DNA of 42,643 nt from DASYRM01 sp036004405. Lineage in GTDB: Bacteria; Acidobacteriota; Vicinamibacteria; Vicinamibacterales; UBA2999. The notes below the pieces were generated by a model. The model did not search any database, had not been told where the DNA came from, and was given only the letters and a program-made list of their open reading frames with translations. The stretch spans positions 1 to 42,643 of the forward strand of contig DASYRM010000083.1 in NCBI GenBank assembly GCA_036004405.1, given 5' to 3'. Below are positions 1-9,800 of this stretch, one piece after another; the stretch's first letter is position 1, and each line of letters starts with the position of its first letter. A program made the translations under genes and the position numbers.

Positions 1-1
1 G

Positions 2-523
2 CCCGGTTGCAGCGGCTTCGAGGTGTGTCGTCTGGCGCGGCAGACCTACAGCAAGGGACTCCTCATCTTGACCGCCAGCAAGGCCGAGGTCGATCACGCC
101 GTCGGACTGGAAATCGGCGCCGACGACTACGTCGTCAAGCCGGTAGAGCCGCGGATTCTCCTGGCGCGCATTCGAAGTCTGCTTCGACGCACGCGGAACG
201 CGACGGCCACGGTGGCATTGAGTGAGATCACGGTCGGGGCGCTGCACGTGAACCGGTTTGCCCGAGAAGCGTGCGTCGGTTCCTGCGTCTTGCCGTTGAC
301 GCCGAGCGAATTCGACGTGCTCTGGCTGCTGGCGCGTCGAGCGGGCGAGATCGTCAGCCGCGACGAGCTGTATCAGCAGGTGCGGGGAGTGCCCTTCGAC
401 GGCCTCGATCGCGGCATGGACGTGCACGTGTCGCGGCTTCGCCAGAAACTGCTGGCCGGCGGCCTCGAGACGAGCGCGCTCAAGAGTGTGCGCGGAATGG
501 GCTATCTGCTGGTGAAGCGGTAG
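2..523 (+). CDS. OmpR-family response regulator, RstA-like (5' truncated)
   Basis: C-terminal part of a two-component response regulator; the gene begins upstream of the window. The frame is open from base 2 and starts in the receiver domain at PGCSGFEVCRLAR, just after where the phospho-acceptor Asp would lie. The conserved Thr (LLILTAS) and Lys (DDYVVKPVEP) of the receiver are present. A winged-helix Trans_Reg_C domain follows, with LTPSEFDVLWLLARRAGEIV, VRGVPFDGLDRGMDVHVSRLR and a final RGMGYLLVKR. The GLDRxxDVHVSRLRQKL segment and the paired kinase resemble E. coli RstA. Its TAG stop shares one base with the GTG start of the kinase (TAGTG), so the two are translationally coupled. Family assignment is firm; the RstA subgroup is inference. 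Confidence 0.93.
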   Translation, partial: PGCSGFEVCRLARQTYSKGLLILTASKAEVDHAVGLEIGADDYVVKPVEPRILLARIRSLLRRTRNATATVALSEITVGALHVNRFAREACVGSCVLPLTPSEFDVLWLLARRAGEIVSRDELYQQVRGVPFDGLDRGMDVHVSRLRQKLLAGGLETSALKSVRGMGYLLVKR

Positions 524-1875
524 TGAGCGGCCTCTACGTCCGCATCGCCTCGAGCGTCGTGCTCGCCGTCCTGGTGGCGTGGCTCACGGTCGGGTTGCTG
601 GCGTCTCAGTTCCGCTCACGCTTCGATCCGCGGACGCAGGGACCGGGCGACGGCGGCGGTCCGATTGGCTGGATTGCGACGCAACTGGATGGCCTGACCG
701 AGGACCAGTGGCCGGCCAAGCTGGCGGAAGCGCAGCGGGAGATGGCGATTCCGCTGTCGATCGTGCGGGCGGACGCCCTTCCGCCTGCAGCGACGTCCCG
801 GGTGCCCGTACCCGCGCCAATTCTCGTCGAGGACGGGCGCGGTGGGCGATCGATGTATGTGCCGATTCGCGGCGGTGCCTATTACATGGTGGCGGCGCCG
901 CCGGCGCCGCCGCCTCCGTGGCCCTTGATCGCCGGTGCGGCCGTGTTCGTCTGCGTGCTGACCCTGACCGCGTCGGCCGCAGTCGGTATTCCTCTCGTCC
1001 GGCGCGTCCAGGCGCTGCGTCACGCCATCGTAGAGCTCGGCAACGGCAACTGGTCGGTGCAGGTGGCGCCCCGACAGAGCGGCGTGCTCGGTGAGCTCGC
1101 CGAGAGCATCACGCGAACCGCGTCGAGGCTTCAGCGACAGTTCGAGGAACGGGAGGCGCTGCTGCAGGTGGCGTCCCACGAGATCGGCACGCCGCTGTCG
1201 CGCATGCGGTTCCAGCTGGCCATGCTCGAAGAAGCGCTCGTCAGCGAGCGCGACCGCGGCCGCGTCCGCGCGTTGGGCGTCGATCTGGATGAACTCGACA
1301 CGCTGAGCACCGACCTCGTCGCCTGGATGGAATCGGACGCCGGAGGTCGGATCAGCCGCGAGGTCGTCGCGCTCGCCCCGCTGCTGCCGCTGCTGTGCGA
1401 GCTCGAGCACTCTTCGGCGGGGGCGTGCGTTCGTCTCCAGGTGCGCGTGCCGTTCGACAGCACCGCATACGTCGACCAGCGGCAGTTCCAGCGTGCGATC
1501 GACAACCTGTTGAGAAACGCCTTCCGATACGCGCAGGCTCTCGTCGTTGTCGAAGCCTGGCAGCGGGAAGACACCGTCGTGGTCGAGGTGCGCGACGACG
1601 GGCCGGGTATTCCCCCGGAGTACCGGACGACGGTGCTCGAGCCGTTCGTTCGGGTCGACTCCACCTCAACGCGGGCACATCGAGGCCTGGGGCTCGGCCT
1701 GGCGATCGTTCGCCGCATCGTCGATGCCCACGGTGGCAGTATCGCGGTCACGAGCGCGGACGAGGGGGGAACCTGCGTCCGTACTGTGTGGCCGCGGGCT
1801 CTTCAGCCGCTTCCGCCGCCGGCCCACGCACGCGAGGCCGAGACGCGATTCGAGCACGTCCAACCGCAGGAGTAG
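523..1875 (+). CDS. Sensor histidine kinase, RstB-like
   Basis: Membrane sensor kinase of about 450 aa, partner of the preceding regulator. The start is taken as GTG 523, overlapping the regulator stop by one base; the reading frame is open further upstream only because of the GC content. TM1 is at about residues 5-26, then a periplasmic domain of roughly 110 residues, TM2 (PLIAGAAVFVCVLTLTASAA), a HAMP linker, and the H-box with phospho-acceptor His219 in VASHEIGTPLSRMRF. The N-box reads RAIDNLLRNAFRYAQ, G1 reads DDGPGIPPEYR, and G2 reads RGLGLGLAIVRRIVDAHGGS. The H-box has Ile-Gly where most kinases have Leu-Arg (HELRTPL). The input signal is not readable from sequence. The CotH and porin genes just downstream suggest an envelope stimulus. 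Confidence 0.93.
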   Translation: MSGLYVRIASSVVLAVLVAWLTVGLLASQFRSRFDPRTQGPGDGGGPIGWIATQLDGLTEDQWPAKLAEAQREMAIPLSIVRADALPPAATSRVPVPAPILVEDGRGGRSMYVPIRGGAYYMVAAPPAPPPPWPLIAGAAVFVCVLTLTASAAVGIPLVRRVQALRHAIVELGNGNWSVQVAPRQSGVLGELAESITRTASRLQRQFEEREALLQVASHEIGTPLSRMRFQLAMLEEALVSERDRGRVRALGVDLDELDTLSTDLVAWMESDAGGRISREVVALAPLLPLLCELEHSSAGACVRLQVRVPFDSTAYVDQRQFQRAIDNLLRNAFRYAQALVVVEAWQREDTVVVEVRDDGPGIPPEYRTTVLEPFVRVDSTSTRAHRGLGLGLAIVRRIVDAHGGSIAVTSADEGGTCVRTVWPRALQPLPPPAHAREAETRFEHVQPQE

Positions 1876-1888
1876 AGGTCGCTCAACG

Positions 1889-3535
1889 ATGGTCCAAAGG
1901 TGTGCCAGGGTGGCGTGTCTCGTCGCCATCACGCTGGGAATCGTCAACCTGTCGGCGCAGCGTGACGACACGCATGGGCGTGACGCGGTTCCCGACTATG
2001 GAAGGGTGTTCAACCAGGACGCTGTCGGCAGGTTGGACATCCGTATGGCGGCCTCCGATTGGGAGGCGCTGGTTGCGGACATGGACTCCATGTCAGGTCG
2101 GTTTGGTGGTGCCGGCGGGGTCGGTGGCGTCCAACCAGGTCAAGGGGGCGTTGGTGGCGGTCAGTTTCCAGGTGCCACCGCCGAAGCGGTCGCCGCCTGT
2201 TCCGGTCGAACCGAAGGCGACGCCTGCAGCTTCGGAACCCCCGCTGTCGCCGGCCGCTGCATCCAGACCGGCGATGCCAGTCCGCTGACTTGTATCGCGC
2301 TGCCAGCCGGGGGGGATGTTCCTGGCGGAGGGGCCAACCCGGGCGGCGGTGGAATCGGAGGCGGCAACAATCAACGGGACGACGTCGAACTGCTGCCACG
2401 AACGCCGATTTACGTACCCGTCGACCTGACGTTCGACGGAGAAACGTTCCGCCACGTCGGGTTCCGGTTGAAAGGCAATTCGAGTCTTGTCAGTACGTGG
2501 CAGCGCGGCGCGGAGAAGGTGCCGTTCAGACTGAACACGGACGCGCTCGAAGATCGCTATCCCGACGCCGCGAACCAGACGTTCTTCGGGTTCCCCAACC
2601 TCGGTTTCAGCAACAACATCCTGGACAGCTCGTACCTGCGCGCCAAGGTCGTGACCGACCTGATGCGGGAGGCAGGACTGCCGGCGCCGAGAACCGCCTT
2701 CATGCGCGTCTATCTCGATCGTGGAGCGGGTTCGAGCTATCTGGGTCTCTACACGATGATCGAGATTCCGGACGAGCCGCTGCTGGACACCATGTTTGGT
2801 TCCAGTGCCGGCAATCTGTACAAGCCTCACGGCACTGGAGGACGCTGGACCGTCTTCGTCGCCGACGACTTTCCAAAGCGAACGAACGCCGCCGATCAAG
2901 ACTGGACCGATGTCGAAGACGCGATTGCCGCGCTGAACGATGCCACCACCGATCCCGATGTGTGGAGACGGCGGCTCGAGGCGCGATTCGACGTGGGAAC
3001 GTTCTTGCGGTGGCTCGCGCTCAACACACTGGTCGGGAACAACGACGCTTACGGGGGGCTTTCGGCGCACAACTACTATCTCTACGGCAGTCCACGGCAG
3101 CGCGATCGGCTGTTCTGGATTCCGTGGGATCACGACCTCGCGATCCCTTCCGCGACAGGAGGCATCGGCGGCGGTGGCGGCGCGGTTGGAGGCGGAGCAC
3201 AGGCGACGCTTGATCTGTTCCAGATTCGGGTTGGAGCGGACTGGCCGCTGATTCGCCTGTTGCTCGCCGACCCCGCCTACCGGGCCATGTACCGCGGTCA
3301 TGTCGAAGAACTGCTGAATTCGGTGCTGGAGCCCTCGCGCGTCAGTGGGCGCGTTCGAGCTGAGTACGACCGGATCGTGCCCTACGTCGTCGGGGCCGGC
3401 GGCGAGGCGCCAGAACGATCGTTTGCCGGCACCGCGTCACAGTTCGAAGCGGCAGCCATCGGTCCGGCGGGAATCGCCGCGATTCTCCAGAGCCGCACGA
3501 CGGCGGCGCGCATCGCCTTGGGCGGTGCCCAGTGA
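1889..3535 (+). CDS. Secreted CotH-family protein kinase
   Basis: Protein of 548 aa with an N-terminal signal peptide (hydrophobic 8-22, cleavage near SAQ). It belongs to the CotH family, whose founder phosphorylates spore-coat proteins in Bacillus and whose other members are atypical secreted kinases. Family features seen are the LTFDGETFRHVGFRLKGNSS strand region, SSYLRAKVVTDLMREAGLPA, SSYLGLYTMIEIPDE, HNYYLYG (His394-Asn395) and the metal-binding IPWDHDLAIP motif (Asp414, Asp416). Three glycine-rich inserts (about residues 70-95, 141-161 and directly after the DHD motif) are unusual, and Cys104, Cys113, Cys124 and Cys135 could form disulfides. The start ATG follows a GGAG-rich leader 13 bp after the kinase stop. 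Kinase activity is inferred from the family, and the substrate is unknown. Confidence 0.85.
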   Translation: MVQRCARVACLVAITLGIVNLSAQRDDTHGRDAVPDYGRVFNQDAVGRLDIRMAASDWEALVADMDSMSGRFGGAGGVGGVQPGQGGVGGGQFPGATAEAVAACSGRTEGDACSFGTPAVAGRCIQTGDASPLTCIALPAGGDVPGGGANPGGGGIGGGNNQRDDVELLPRTPIYVPVDLTFDGETFRHVGFRLKGNSSLVSTWQRGAEKVPFRLNTDALEDRYPDAANQTFFGFPNLGFSNNILDSSYLRAKVVTDLMREAGLPAPRTAFMRVYLDRGAGSSYLGLYTMIEIPDEPLLDTMFGSSAGNLYKPHGTGGRWTVFVADDFPKRTNAADQDWTDVEDAIAALNDATTDPDVWRRRLEARFDVGTFLRWLALNTLVGNNDAYGGLSAHNYYLYGSPRQRDRLFWIPWDHDLAIPSATGGIGGGGGAVGGGAQATLDLFQIRVGADWPLIRLLLADPAYRAMYRGHVEELLNSVLEPSRVSGRVRAEYDRIVPYVVGAGGEAPERSFAGTASQFEAAAIGPAGIAAILQSRTTAARIALGGAQ

Positions 3536-4740
3536 CCGGGTTGACGATGTCGAGCGCACGTGCGCCGATGCTGCTGTTGCTCGCGTTGGTGGTGAGCGGT
3601 CCGGTCGCGGCGCAGAACGCGCCGGAAGCACCGCCTCGCCAGGCCCAGCGGTTCGACGTCAACCCGCGGGCGTACGTCCAGTTCGACTGGCGCGGTTACC
3701 CGGACTGGCCGATCGAGCCCGGTGGTGGACGGCTCGAATTCAATACGTTCGAGGTACGCCGGGCACGAATCGGAGTCGACGGGCGATGGCGCCGCCTCTC
3801 GTTCGAGATCGCGCTTGATCCGCAGGACGTGGACGACGACACCGTCATCAAGGACGCATACGGCCAGCTCCGGTTCTCCCGTGCTCTTCGTCTCCGAGTC
3901 GGTCAGTTCAAGATTCCGGGTGGCCGCGAATACATGACGTCGGCCAGAACGACGGACTTCGTGGAACGGTCGGCGCTGGCGAATTCGGCGGACGCTGGCC
4001 GCGATCTCGGCGGGATGCTCACCGGAGAACTCGGCAAGCGGCTCGAGTATCAGGTGGGTGTCTTCGCGGGAGACGGGCGCGGACGCCCGTCCCGGGCCGG
4101 CGTCACGACCGCTGGCCGGCTCGAGTGGTCCGCGTTCAGGGATCTGCAGATTGGAACCAGTGCGAGCCTGGGCCGAACCTCCGCTCAGGACAGCGACCCG
4201 GCGAATGGGTTGGGCGGCGGGACGCCCTCCGGCTATCGGTTCTTCGACCGCGTCTACGTCCAAGGCCGGCGACAACGGTTCGGAGTGGACGCTGCGTTTA
4301 CGCCGCGCGGCTGGACGATTGCGGCCGAGGGGCTCTATGCGACGGACCAGCGTCTCGAGCAGGGCCTCGACTTCGAAGACCTGCCGTCGATCGTGGCGCA
4401 GGGGTGGAGTCTCGAAGTCAAGCGCCGGTTCGGCCGCCGGCGCGGTGACGCGCGTGTCCGTGCGCGCGAAATCGATCTTGGGTTGCGATTCGATCGGCTG
4501 TCGTTCGACGACAGTGCCCCTGCGAGCGCACGCGACAGCGTCCGGTTGCGCGCGACCGATGTGCGCGAGCGTGGCGCGGGCACCCTGACGGCCGGGGTGT
4601 CCTGGCGGCCGACGCGCTGGGGGCGGATCCTCGGAAACGCGTCGCTGGAGCGATACGCTGACGCGCGCTCCGCTCCGGAAGCGGGAAACACGGGTCCATA
4701 CGTCACGCTCTCTACGCGTTTCCAGATCGAGCTGCCTTGA
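3532..4740 (+). CDS. Porin O/P family outer-membrane channel
   Basis: About 400 aa outer-membrane beta-barrel resembling the phosphate-selective porin O/P family. After a signal peptide ending VSGPVAAQ come the family's strand patterns: YVQFDWRGYPDWP, FEVRRARIGVDGRWRRLSFE, IALDPQD, IKDAYGQLRFSRALRLRVGQ, then FKIPGGREYMTSARTTDFVE. GTG 3532 overlaps the CotH stop (GTGA). ATG 3547 is the alternative start and gives a neater signal peptide (MSSARAPMLLLLALVV). The overlap indicates co-expression with the CotH gene. The name phosphate-selective reflects Pseudomonas OprP/OprO; substrate selectivity here is not known. Confidence 0.83.
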   Translation: MTGLTMSSARAPMLLLLALVVSGPVAAQNAPEAPPRQAQRFDVNPRAYVQFDWRGYPDWPIEPGGGRLEFNTFEVRRARIGVDGRWRRLSFEIALDPQDVDDDTVIKDAYGQLRFSRALRLRVGQFKIPGGREYMTSARTTDFVERSALANSADAGRDLGGMLTGELGKRLEYQVGVFAGDGRGRPSRAGVTTAGRLEWSAFRDLQIGTSASLGRTSAQDSDPANGLGGGTPSGYRFFDRVYVQGRRQRFGVDAAFTPRGWTIAAEGLYATDQRLEQGLDFEDLPSIVAQGWSLEVKRRFGRRRGDARVRAREIDLGLRFDRLSFDDSAPASARDSVRLRATDVRERGAGTLTAGVSWRPTRWGRILGNASLERYADARSAPEAGNTGPYVTLSTRFQIELP

Positions 4741-4765
4741 ACGCCGAGAAAGTCGAAGAGGGACC

Positions 4766-5473
4766 ATGGGAAGGCACGTCATCAATCCGTCAACGGTGTT
4801 TCGGTCGTCGGTCGCGCTCGGCCTGTGTCTCGTCCTGGCTGGCTCGGCAACGGTGCTAGGACAGGATGCCGAGAAGAAGCGTCCTGATCTGTCGGGAGAG
4901 TGGGTGCTCAATCGAGATCTGAGCGCCGATCCGCGCGGGTCCGGGGAAGGCCCTCGAGGCCGCGACCCGGAAGGGCGGGGACGGCGCGGCGGCGGCATGC
5001 CCGGCGGTTTCGGCGGCGGGCCGCGGGGTGGCGGGTTTCCGGGAGGATTTGGCCCTGGCGGGGGCGGTGACGAGCGCCAGATGCGGGAGCAGATGGACGA
5101 GGCCCAGCAGCTCCTGCGCGACGCGCCGACGTCGATGGTGATGACTTATAACGATCCCAAGCTTTCCATCGTCGCCCGCGACGGACGCATCCGCACGCTG
5201 TACACCGACAAGCGCAAGGTCAAGACGGCGAATGGCAACGCGGACACACAAGCTCGATGGGATGGCGATCGATTGGTCGTTGAGACCAAGTTTGGTTCCA
5301 TCAAGGTGGTCGAGGGCTATGCCCTGGTCGAGACCGGCGGTCAGCTGGTAGTGACGGCGCGGATGGATGCGCCCGGCGGCGGACGTGGAGACGGGCCGAA
5401 ACCTCCGGCACTGCGTCGAGTTTACGATCGCGTCAGCGAAGACCGGCCTGGACCCGAGCGCGGGCTTCCGTAA
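4766..5473 (+). CDS. Secreted glycine-rich protein of unknown function
   Basis: A 235 aa exported protein. The signal peptide (about residues 12-32) ends at VLGQD, a SGEWVLNRDLS segment follows like the first strand of small lipocalin-like acidobacterial proteins, then a Gly/Arg/Pro-rich tract (residues 58-101, repeated GGF and GGG). A beta-rich C-terminal half contains ARDGRIRTLYTDKRKVKT and WDGDRLVVETKFG. The start ATG has a GAGGG ribosome site. It lies 25 bp after the porin and is probably the last gene of the operon. The 3' end overlaps the convergent TPR gene by 41 bp. I recognise no enzyme. The low-complexity Gly/Arg/Ser tract is a conceivable partner or substrate of the neighbouring CotH kinase, but that is speculation. 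Confidence 0.75.
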   Translation: MGRHVINPSTVFRSSVALGLCLVLAGSATVLGQDAEKKRPDLSGEWVLNRDLSADPRGSGEGPRGRDPEGRGRRGGGMPGGFGGGPRGGGFPGGFGPGGGGDERQMREQMDEAQQLLRDAPTSMVMTYNDPKLSIVARDGRIRTLYTDKRKVKTANGNADTQARWDGDRLVVETKFGSIKVVEGYALVETGGQLVVTARMDAPGGGRGDGPKPPALRRVYDRVSEDRPGPERGLP

Positions 5474-6638
5474 AGCGCGGCTGATCGGGAAAGAGACGCG
5501 CTGATTCTGTCAGCGACGCGAGGGCTTCTTTGCCTCGCCCCAGCCCCACGAGCGCGCCGGCGTATCCGAACCGCGCGTCGGCCGATCGTGAATCGACGTC
5601 GAGCGCCGCGCGGTACTGGGTCAGCGCCTCCTCGAATCGTCCACTCCTGCCGAGCAGCTCGCCGAGCGCGAGCCGCGCGCCGGTGTCCTTCGGGGCGCGT
5701 CTGATGGTTTCTTCGAAGGCGGCCATGGCGCCGGCGGCATCGCCGGTGAGGGTGAGTGCGCGTCCGAGGTTGTAGCGCAGCGAGATGCTGTCGGGCGCCC
5801 TGTCGACGCCTTTGCGGAAGTGCTCGACGGCGGCCGTGTAGTCGCCGCCCTCGGCCGCGCGGATGCCGCGCGCTTCTTCCGCGGCCGAGCTGTTGAGAAG
5901 ACCGCGGAGCTCCGCCATTCGCGGATCCGGCGGGCCCACTTCCGTCTTGCCCTGCTGGCGCAGATGCGTTTCCGCCTTGGCGGTGTCGCCGAGGCCGCGG
6001 TAGGCGAGCGCCAGCGGATAGTGCGCGATCGACGCGCGCGGATCGGCGGCCAGTACCCGCTCGAACTGCTCGACGGCGCGCGTGTAGTCGCGTGCCGCCA
6101 GCGCCGCCTGTCCCAGCCCGTACATGGCGGCCACGGTTCCTGGCTGCGCTGCCAGCGCCTGCGTATAGCGGGCCTCGGCCTGCACTGGCTGGCCGGCGTC
6201 GAGATACACCCTGCCGAGCCAGACCAGCGCGGCCACGTCTCCGGGCTCGAGCTGCAGGGTGCGCTCGAAGGCGGCAATCGCCTTCGGCCGGTCTGGCCGG
6301 TTCATGTAGATGTGCCCGAGGTAGTACGGCCAGCGCGCGTCCGCGGGCGCCAGCGCCTGCGCGTGCAGGTAGGCGGTTTCGGCGGCATTTGCCCGTCTGG
6401 CGTCGAACAGCAGGCTGCCAAGCGTGCCGTACGCGGGCGCCTGCGCGTCGGCCGGCGCCCTTTCGCGGGCGAGCCGCGTCACCGTGTCGAACTGCCCGGT
6501 GATCTGCTGCTGCACCGACGCTTCCATGTCGGACAGATCGGGAAGCGTGACGGGCGGCAGCGAGGCGTCAGGCGCTGCCGGGCGGCACGCGACTAGAACG
6601 ATGGCGAAGAGGAGAAGCGCGGCTCGTACCAAAACCAC
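5433..6638 (-). CDS. TPR-repeat lipoprotein
   Basis: A 401 aa protein with a lipoprotein signal peptide (lipobox LVAC, Cys18) followed by about eight tetratricopeptide repeats. Typical repeat cores are YYLGHIYMNRPDRPKAIAAF, ALVWLGRVYLDAGQPVQAEA, AMYGLGQAALAARDYTRAVE and RYNLGRALTLTGDAAGAMAA. TPR lipoproteins act as scaffolds for envelope complexes; no partner can be named here. The start is GTG 6638. No good Shine-Dalgarno site is visible, but a TAGGAT hexamer ends 6 nt before the start, a leaderless arrangement. It is convergent with and overlaps the glycine-rich gene. Confidence 0.88.
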   Translation of the reverse strand: MVLVRAALLLFAIVLVACRPAAPDASLPPVTLPDLSDMEASVQQQITGQFDTVTRLARERAPADAQAPAYGTLGSLLFDARRANAAETAYLHAQALAPADARWPYYLGHIYMNRPDRPKAIAAFERTLQLEPGDVAALVWLGRVYLDAGQPVQAEARYTQALAAQPGTVAAMYGLGQAALAARDYTRAVEQFERVLAADPRASIAHYPLALAYRGLGDTAKAETHLRQQGKTEVGPPDPRMAELRGLLNSSAAEEARGIRAAEGGDYTAAVEHFRKGVDRAPDSISLRYNLGRALTLTGDAAGAMAAFEETIRRAPKDTGARLALGELLGRSGRFEEALTQYRAALDVDSRSADARFGYAGALVGLGRGKEALASLTESARLFPDQPRFTEARARVQAGLR

Positions 6639-6644
6639 CTGGCC

Positions 6645-6650
6645 ATCCTA
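6645..6650 (-). promoter_or_regulatory. Candidate -10 element (TAGGAT) of the TPR gene, leaderless type
   Basis: On the minus strand TAGGAT ends 6 nt before GTG 6638. Transcription starting at the usual distance would begin at or next to the start codon. No -35 consensus is obvious. Confidence 0.4.
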
Positions 6651-6651
6651 A

Positions 6652-6690
6652 CAAACAGCCAAGAGCTCTATCGTCCTCCTTGGCTGTTTG
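6652..6690. other. 12-bp perfect inverted repeat upstream of the TPR gene
   Basis: CAAACAGCCAAG (6652-6663) and its reverse complement (6679-6690) flank a 15-nt loop. It lies between the receptor terminator and the TPR gene promoter and is followed on neither strand by a clear T-run, so an operator, or a secondary RNA stem at the end of the receptor transcript, are both possible. Confidence 0.5.
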
Positions 6691-6789
6691 CTATCTCTCT
6701 CTTCTTGGCGCGCTTCGCGCGCCAGGGGGCCGCATGCGAATGGCAACCGTTCACCAGCTCACGCAACGAGCCGCACGCGGCCCCCAACG

Positions 6790-6821
6790 AAAAAGGCCCG
6801 CCTCCCAAAGGGAAGCGGGCC
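6790..6821 (-). terminator. Rho-independent terminator of the Oar-like receptor gene
   Basis: Read on the minus strand, the arm at 6815-6821 (GGCCCGC) pairs with 6795-6801. The stem continues with four more pairs after one mismatch, has a 3-nt loop, and is followed by five T (6794-6790). A GC stem plus T-run directly after the receptor gene is a classical intrinsic terminator. Confidence 0.8.
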
Positions 6822-6835
6822 CTGTGATGGTCGAC

Positions 6836-6855
6836 GGGCCGCCTGAAGGCGGCCC
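6836..6855. repeat. TTCA/TGAA-loop hairpin, dispersed repeat family
   Basis: Perfect 8-bp stem GGGCCGCC/GGCGGCCC around a TGAA loop, 10 bp after the receptor stop. The same loop and stem style occurs at 19979-20000 and 34320-34337. Confidence 0.6.
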
Positions 6856-6865
6856 CCACGACTGA

Positions 6866-9800
6866 TTAGAAGTCGAACGTGAGCGAGACCTTCGCGAGGC
6901 GCGGCGCCACCACCGCCTGCGGCGCCAGCCACTGCGTGTTGTAGGCAGAGGCCGCGTTGCTGATCGTGTTGTCGTTCAGGATGTTGAACAGGTCGAGGCT
7001 CACGACCGCCTTGCGGTTCGAGAAGCGCACCACCTTGCCGAGCCGCATGTCGATCTGATTGAACCGCGGGCCGTACGTCGAGCCCGGCGGAAGCAGGTTG
7101 ACGTTCGTCGTGCCGATCGCCGTGCCGCCGCTTGGGAGGCGCCCTAGTCCGCCCTGTGCTACCGGGCGCGAGATGCCCTGATTGGCCGCGTTGGCCGGAT
7201 CGCCGTTCGCCGCCGAGAAGATCGCCGCGTACTCGATGCCGGGAATGCTCTGGAACGAGGCACCGAGCTGCACGTCGATCTTCGGGATGGTGTAGGAGCC
7301 GAGGAACTTCACCTGCGGCAGCCAGCTTTGGTCCATGTGGCACGCCTTGAGCGAGATCGGCGCGCCACCCGCGCCGGTCACGAGCATTTCGACCAGCGCG
7401 TTGTTGCCGGCCTTCGCGGGATCCTGCACGTCGCAGTAGTCCGTCTGCTGGTGGCCGGTGCTGAGACCGCCCTGGAAGATGATCCCTTGCGGCAGGCGGG
7501 CGTTGAGGCCGATGTCGAACCCGAACCACTTGTCGTAGACGTTGCTCCCGGGGAACATCGTCTTCGAGAGGCCGGTGAGCGGCGTGGACAACACGCCCGG
7601 GTTCAGGTTGTAGAACTGGTCGGTGTAGATCCCGTCGGGCAGCGACTCGCCACCCGCGGAGGCCGGCGCTGGTCCAATCTGCGTCGGGACCACCGAGAAC
7701 TGCGTGAAGCTGGCGACGGTGGCCGACGTGTTGTCGGTCACCAGGAAGTTGCCGAACCGGCGCCAGAAGATGCCGCCGTTGATCGACAGGCCCTGTGTGA
7801 GCTCGTGCTGCAAGGCCACCGCGTACTCCCAGCTGTACGGCCGCTTGCCCCAGCCGTAGCGGGCGTCGTCCTGCACCGCAAGGTTGGGGTTGAGCGAGTT
7901 GAGGTAGAAGTTCTGGTTCGCACCGGTGGCGGCGCCGCAGGCGTCCACCTGCTGGTCCGCACCCGCCGAGGTGGGGCCCTGGGCGGTGTTGCGGGTCAGG
8001 TCGCAGTCGGGGACGAAGTCGCCGTCGTAGTCGATCCACGAGCGCGACGACGTGAGCTGCACGTTGTAGCCCGCCTGGCTGGCCAGGCCGCCGACGACGA
8101 GCGCCTGCCCGAGCACGTACTTGCCGACGTTGGCTTTCACGGCCGTCCGGCCGTTGCCGAACAGGTCGTAGGCCGCCGCGAACTTGGGCGTCCAGTCCTT
8201 GTAACGCGTCGTGCTGAACTTCGGGACGTCGTAGTTGCGGTTCGGCGTCAGCATCGACGGTCCGAGATGGAACGACGGGTTCTCGGAGAAGAACCAGTCG
8301 ATGCGCAGCCCGCCGCTGACGGTGAGCCGATCGATCGTCCACCTGTCCTGCACGAACACGCCGCCCTCGCTGGTGACCTTGTTGGGCGAGCCGAGAGCGG
8401 GCGTGTGGCAGTCCGGGATCGACGTCATGCCGCCGACGATCGCGCCGTTGACCTGGCGCAGCAGCGGGTCGGTGCAGCCGTCCGACCGCAGGGACAGCGT
8501 GGTGGGGAACGCCGTTCCGCGCGGGATCGCGGGGAGGTAGGTCGACGTGCCGGGAACGCCGCTCTCGGCGCGACCCAGCGTGCTCACCACGTAGCTGTAG
8601 GGCACCACCGAGCTGTTGTTGGACCAGCGGAACGCGCCGTTCAGGTCCGTGCCGGTCTTGAAGGCGTGCGCGCCCGTGACGTACGAGAGCGCGAAGTTGC
8701 CGCGGTAGTTCGGGTTGTGGCTGGGCGTATCCGTGGCGCCCACGCGTCCGTGGTAGTTCGTAATCAGCTGCACGTAGCCGGGCACCTGCGGCACAGGGGC
8801 GTTATCGGTGACACCAACGGCCAGCGGATCGGCGATGCTGCTGTCGGCGCGGCGGCTGCCCCACGATTCCTGATGGCGCCAGAAGCCCGCTTCGAGGAGC
8901 AGCCGGTTGGTCTGCGGCGCGGACCACTGCACCAGGTTGTCCGAGAACGGGAAGAAGTACGTCGTGTTCAGCGACTCGTGCGAGGTGCCGTTGACGGCGT
9001 TGGTGTACTCGCGCTTCTTGTTGTTGTAATAGAAGCCGAACTTGTTCTTCTGGTCCATCTGCCAGGACAGACGCATGGTCTGTTCCCAGAAGTAGCCGCC
9101 GCCGCCGAGCGTGGTGTAGAGGTCCTTGGTCGTGTCGGGGACGTAGACCATCGTGGACGCGTTGAGCAGCGTGGGGTTGGTCGTGCCAGGCGTGAAACGG
9201 GCGTTCGGGTAATTGTTCGGCACGTAGTTCTCGGCCTTCGTCCAGCGTGCCGAGCCGAAGAACCACAGCTTGTCCTTCTTGATCGGGCCGCCGAAGCCGG
9301 GGTTGAAGTCGTAGACCCTCTTGAGCGCGCCGGGCTGCGTGGTGAGGCCGCGGCAGAAGAAGCTGTCGGCCGGGGTGCAGGCGCCAGTGGCGGCGTCGCG
9401 CGTGCCGGTGGAGTAGTTGGTGCCCTGCATCGACCCGTTGGCGAACGAGTAGAACAGCAGCCCCTTGTAGGTGTTGCCGCCGTCGCGCGGCACGTAGTTG
9501 ATCTGCACGCCGCCACCGGCCATCGAGGCGTCGGCGCCCGCGGTGTTCACCGACATCTCCTGCATGGCGGTGAAGCTGGGCGAGCTGCTCAGCGACTCGC
9601 CGAAGCGGATGGTGGTGGCCGCCGACAGACCGCCGATGGTCTGGCGCTGCTCGGCCGGCTTGCCGCCGTGAATCGACAGGTCCGTGAACGTATCGCCGGC
9701 GGTGCCGCCGACGTCCTGCGATGCGAGCGCGTTGGTGTTGGCCACGCCCACGCCGCCGCCGGCGCCGAGGATGATGCCCGGCTGCAGGGCCGCGAGGTTG

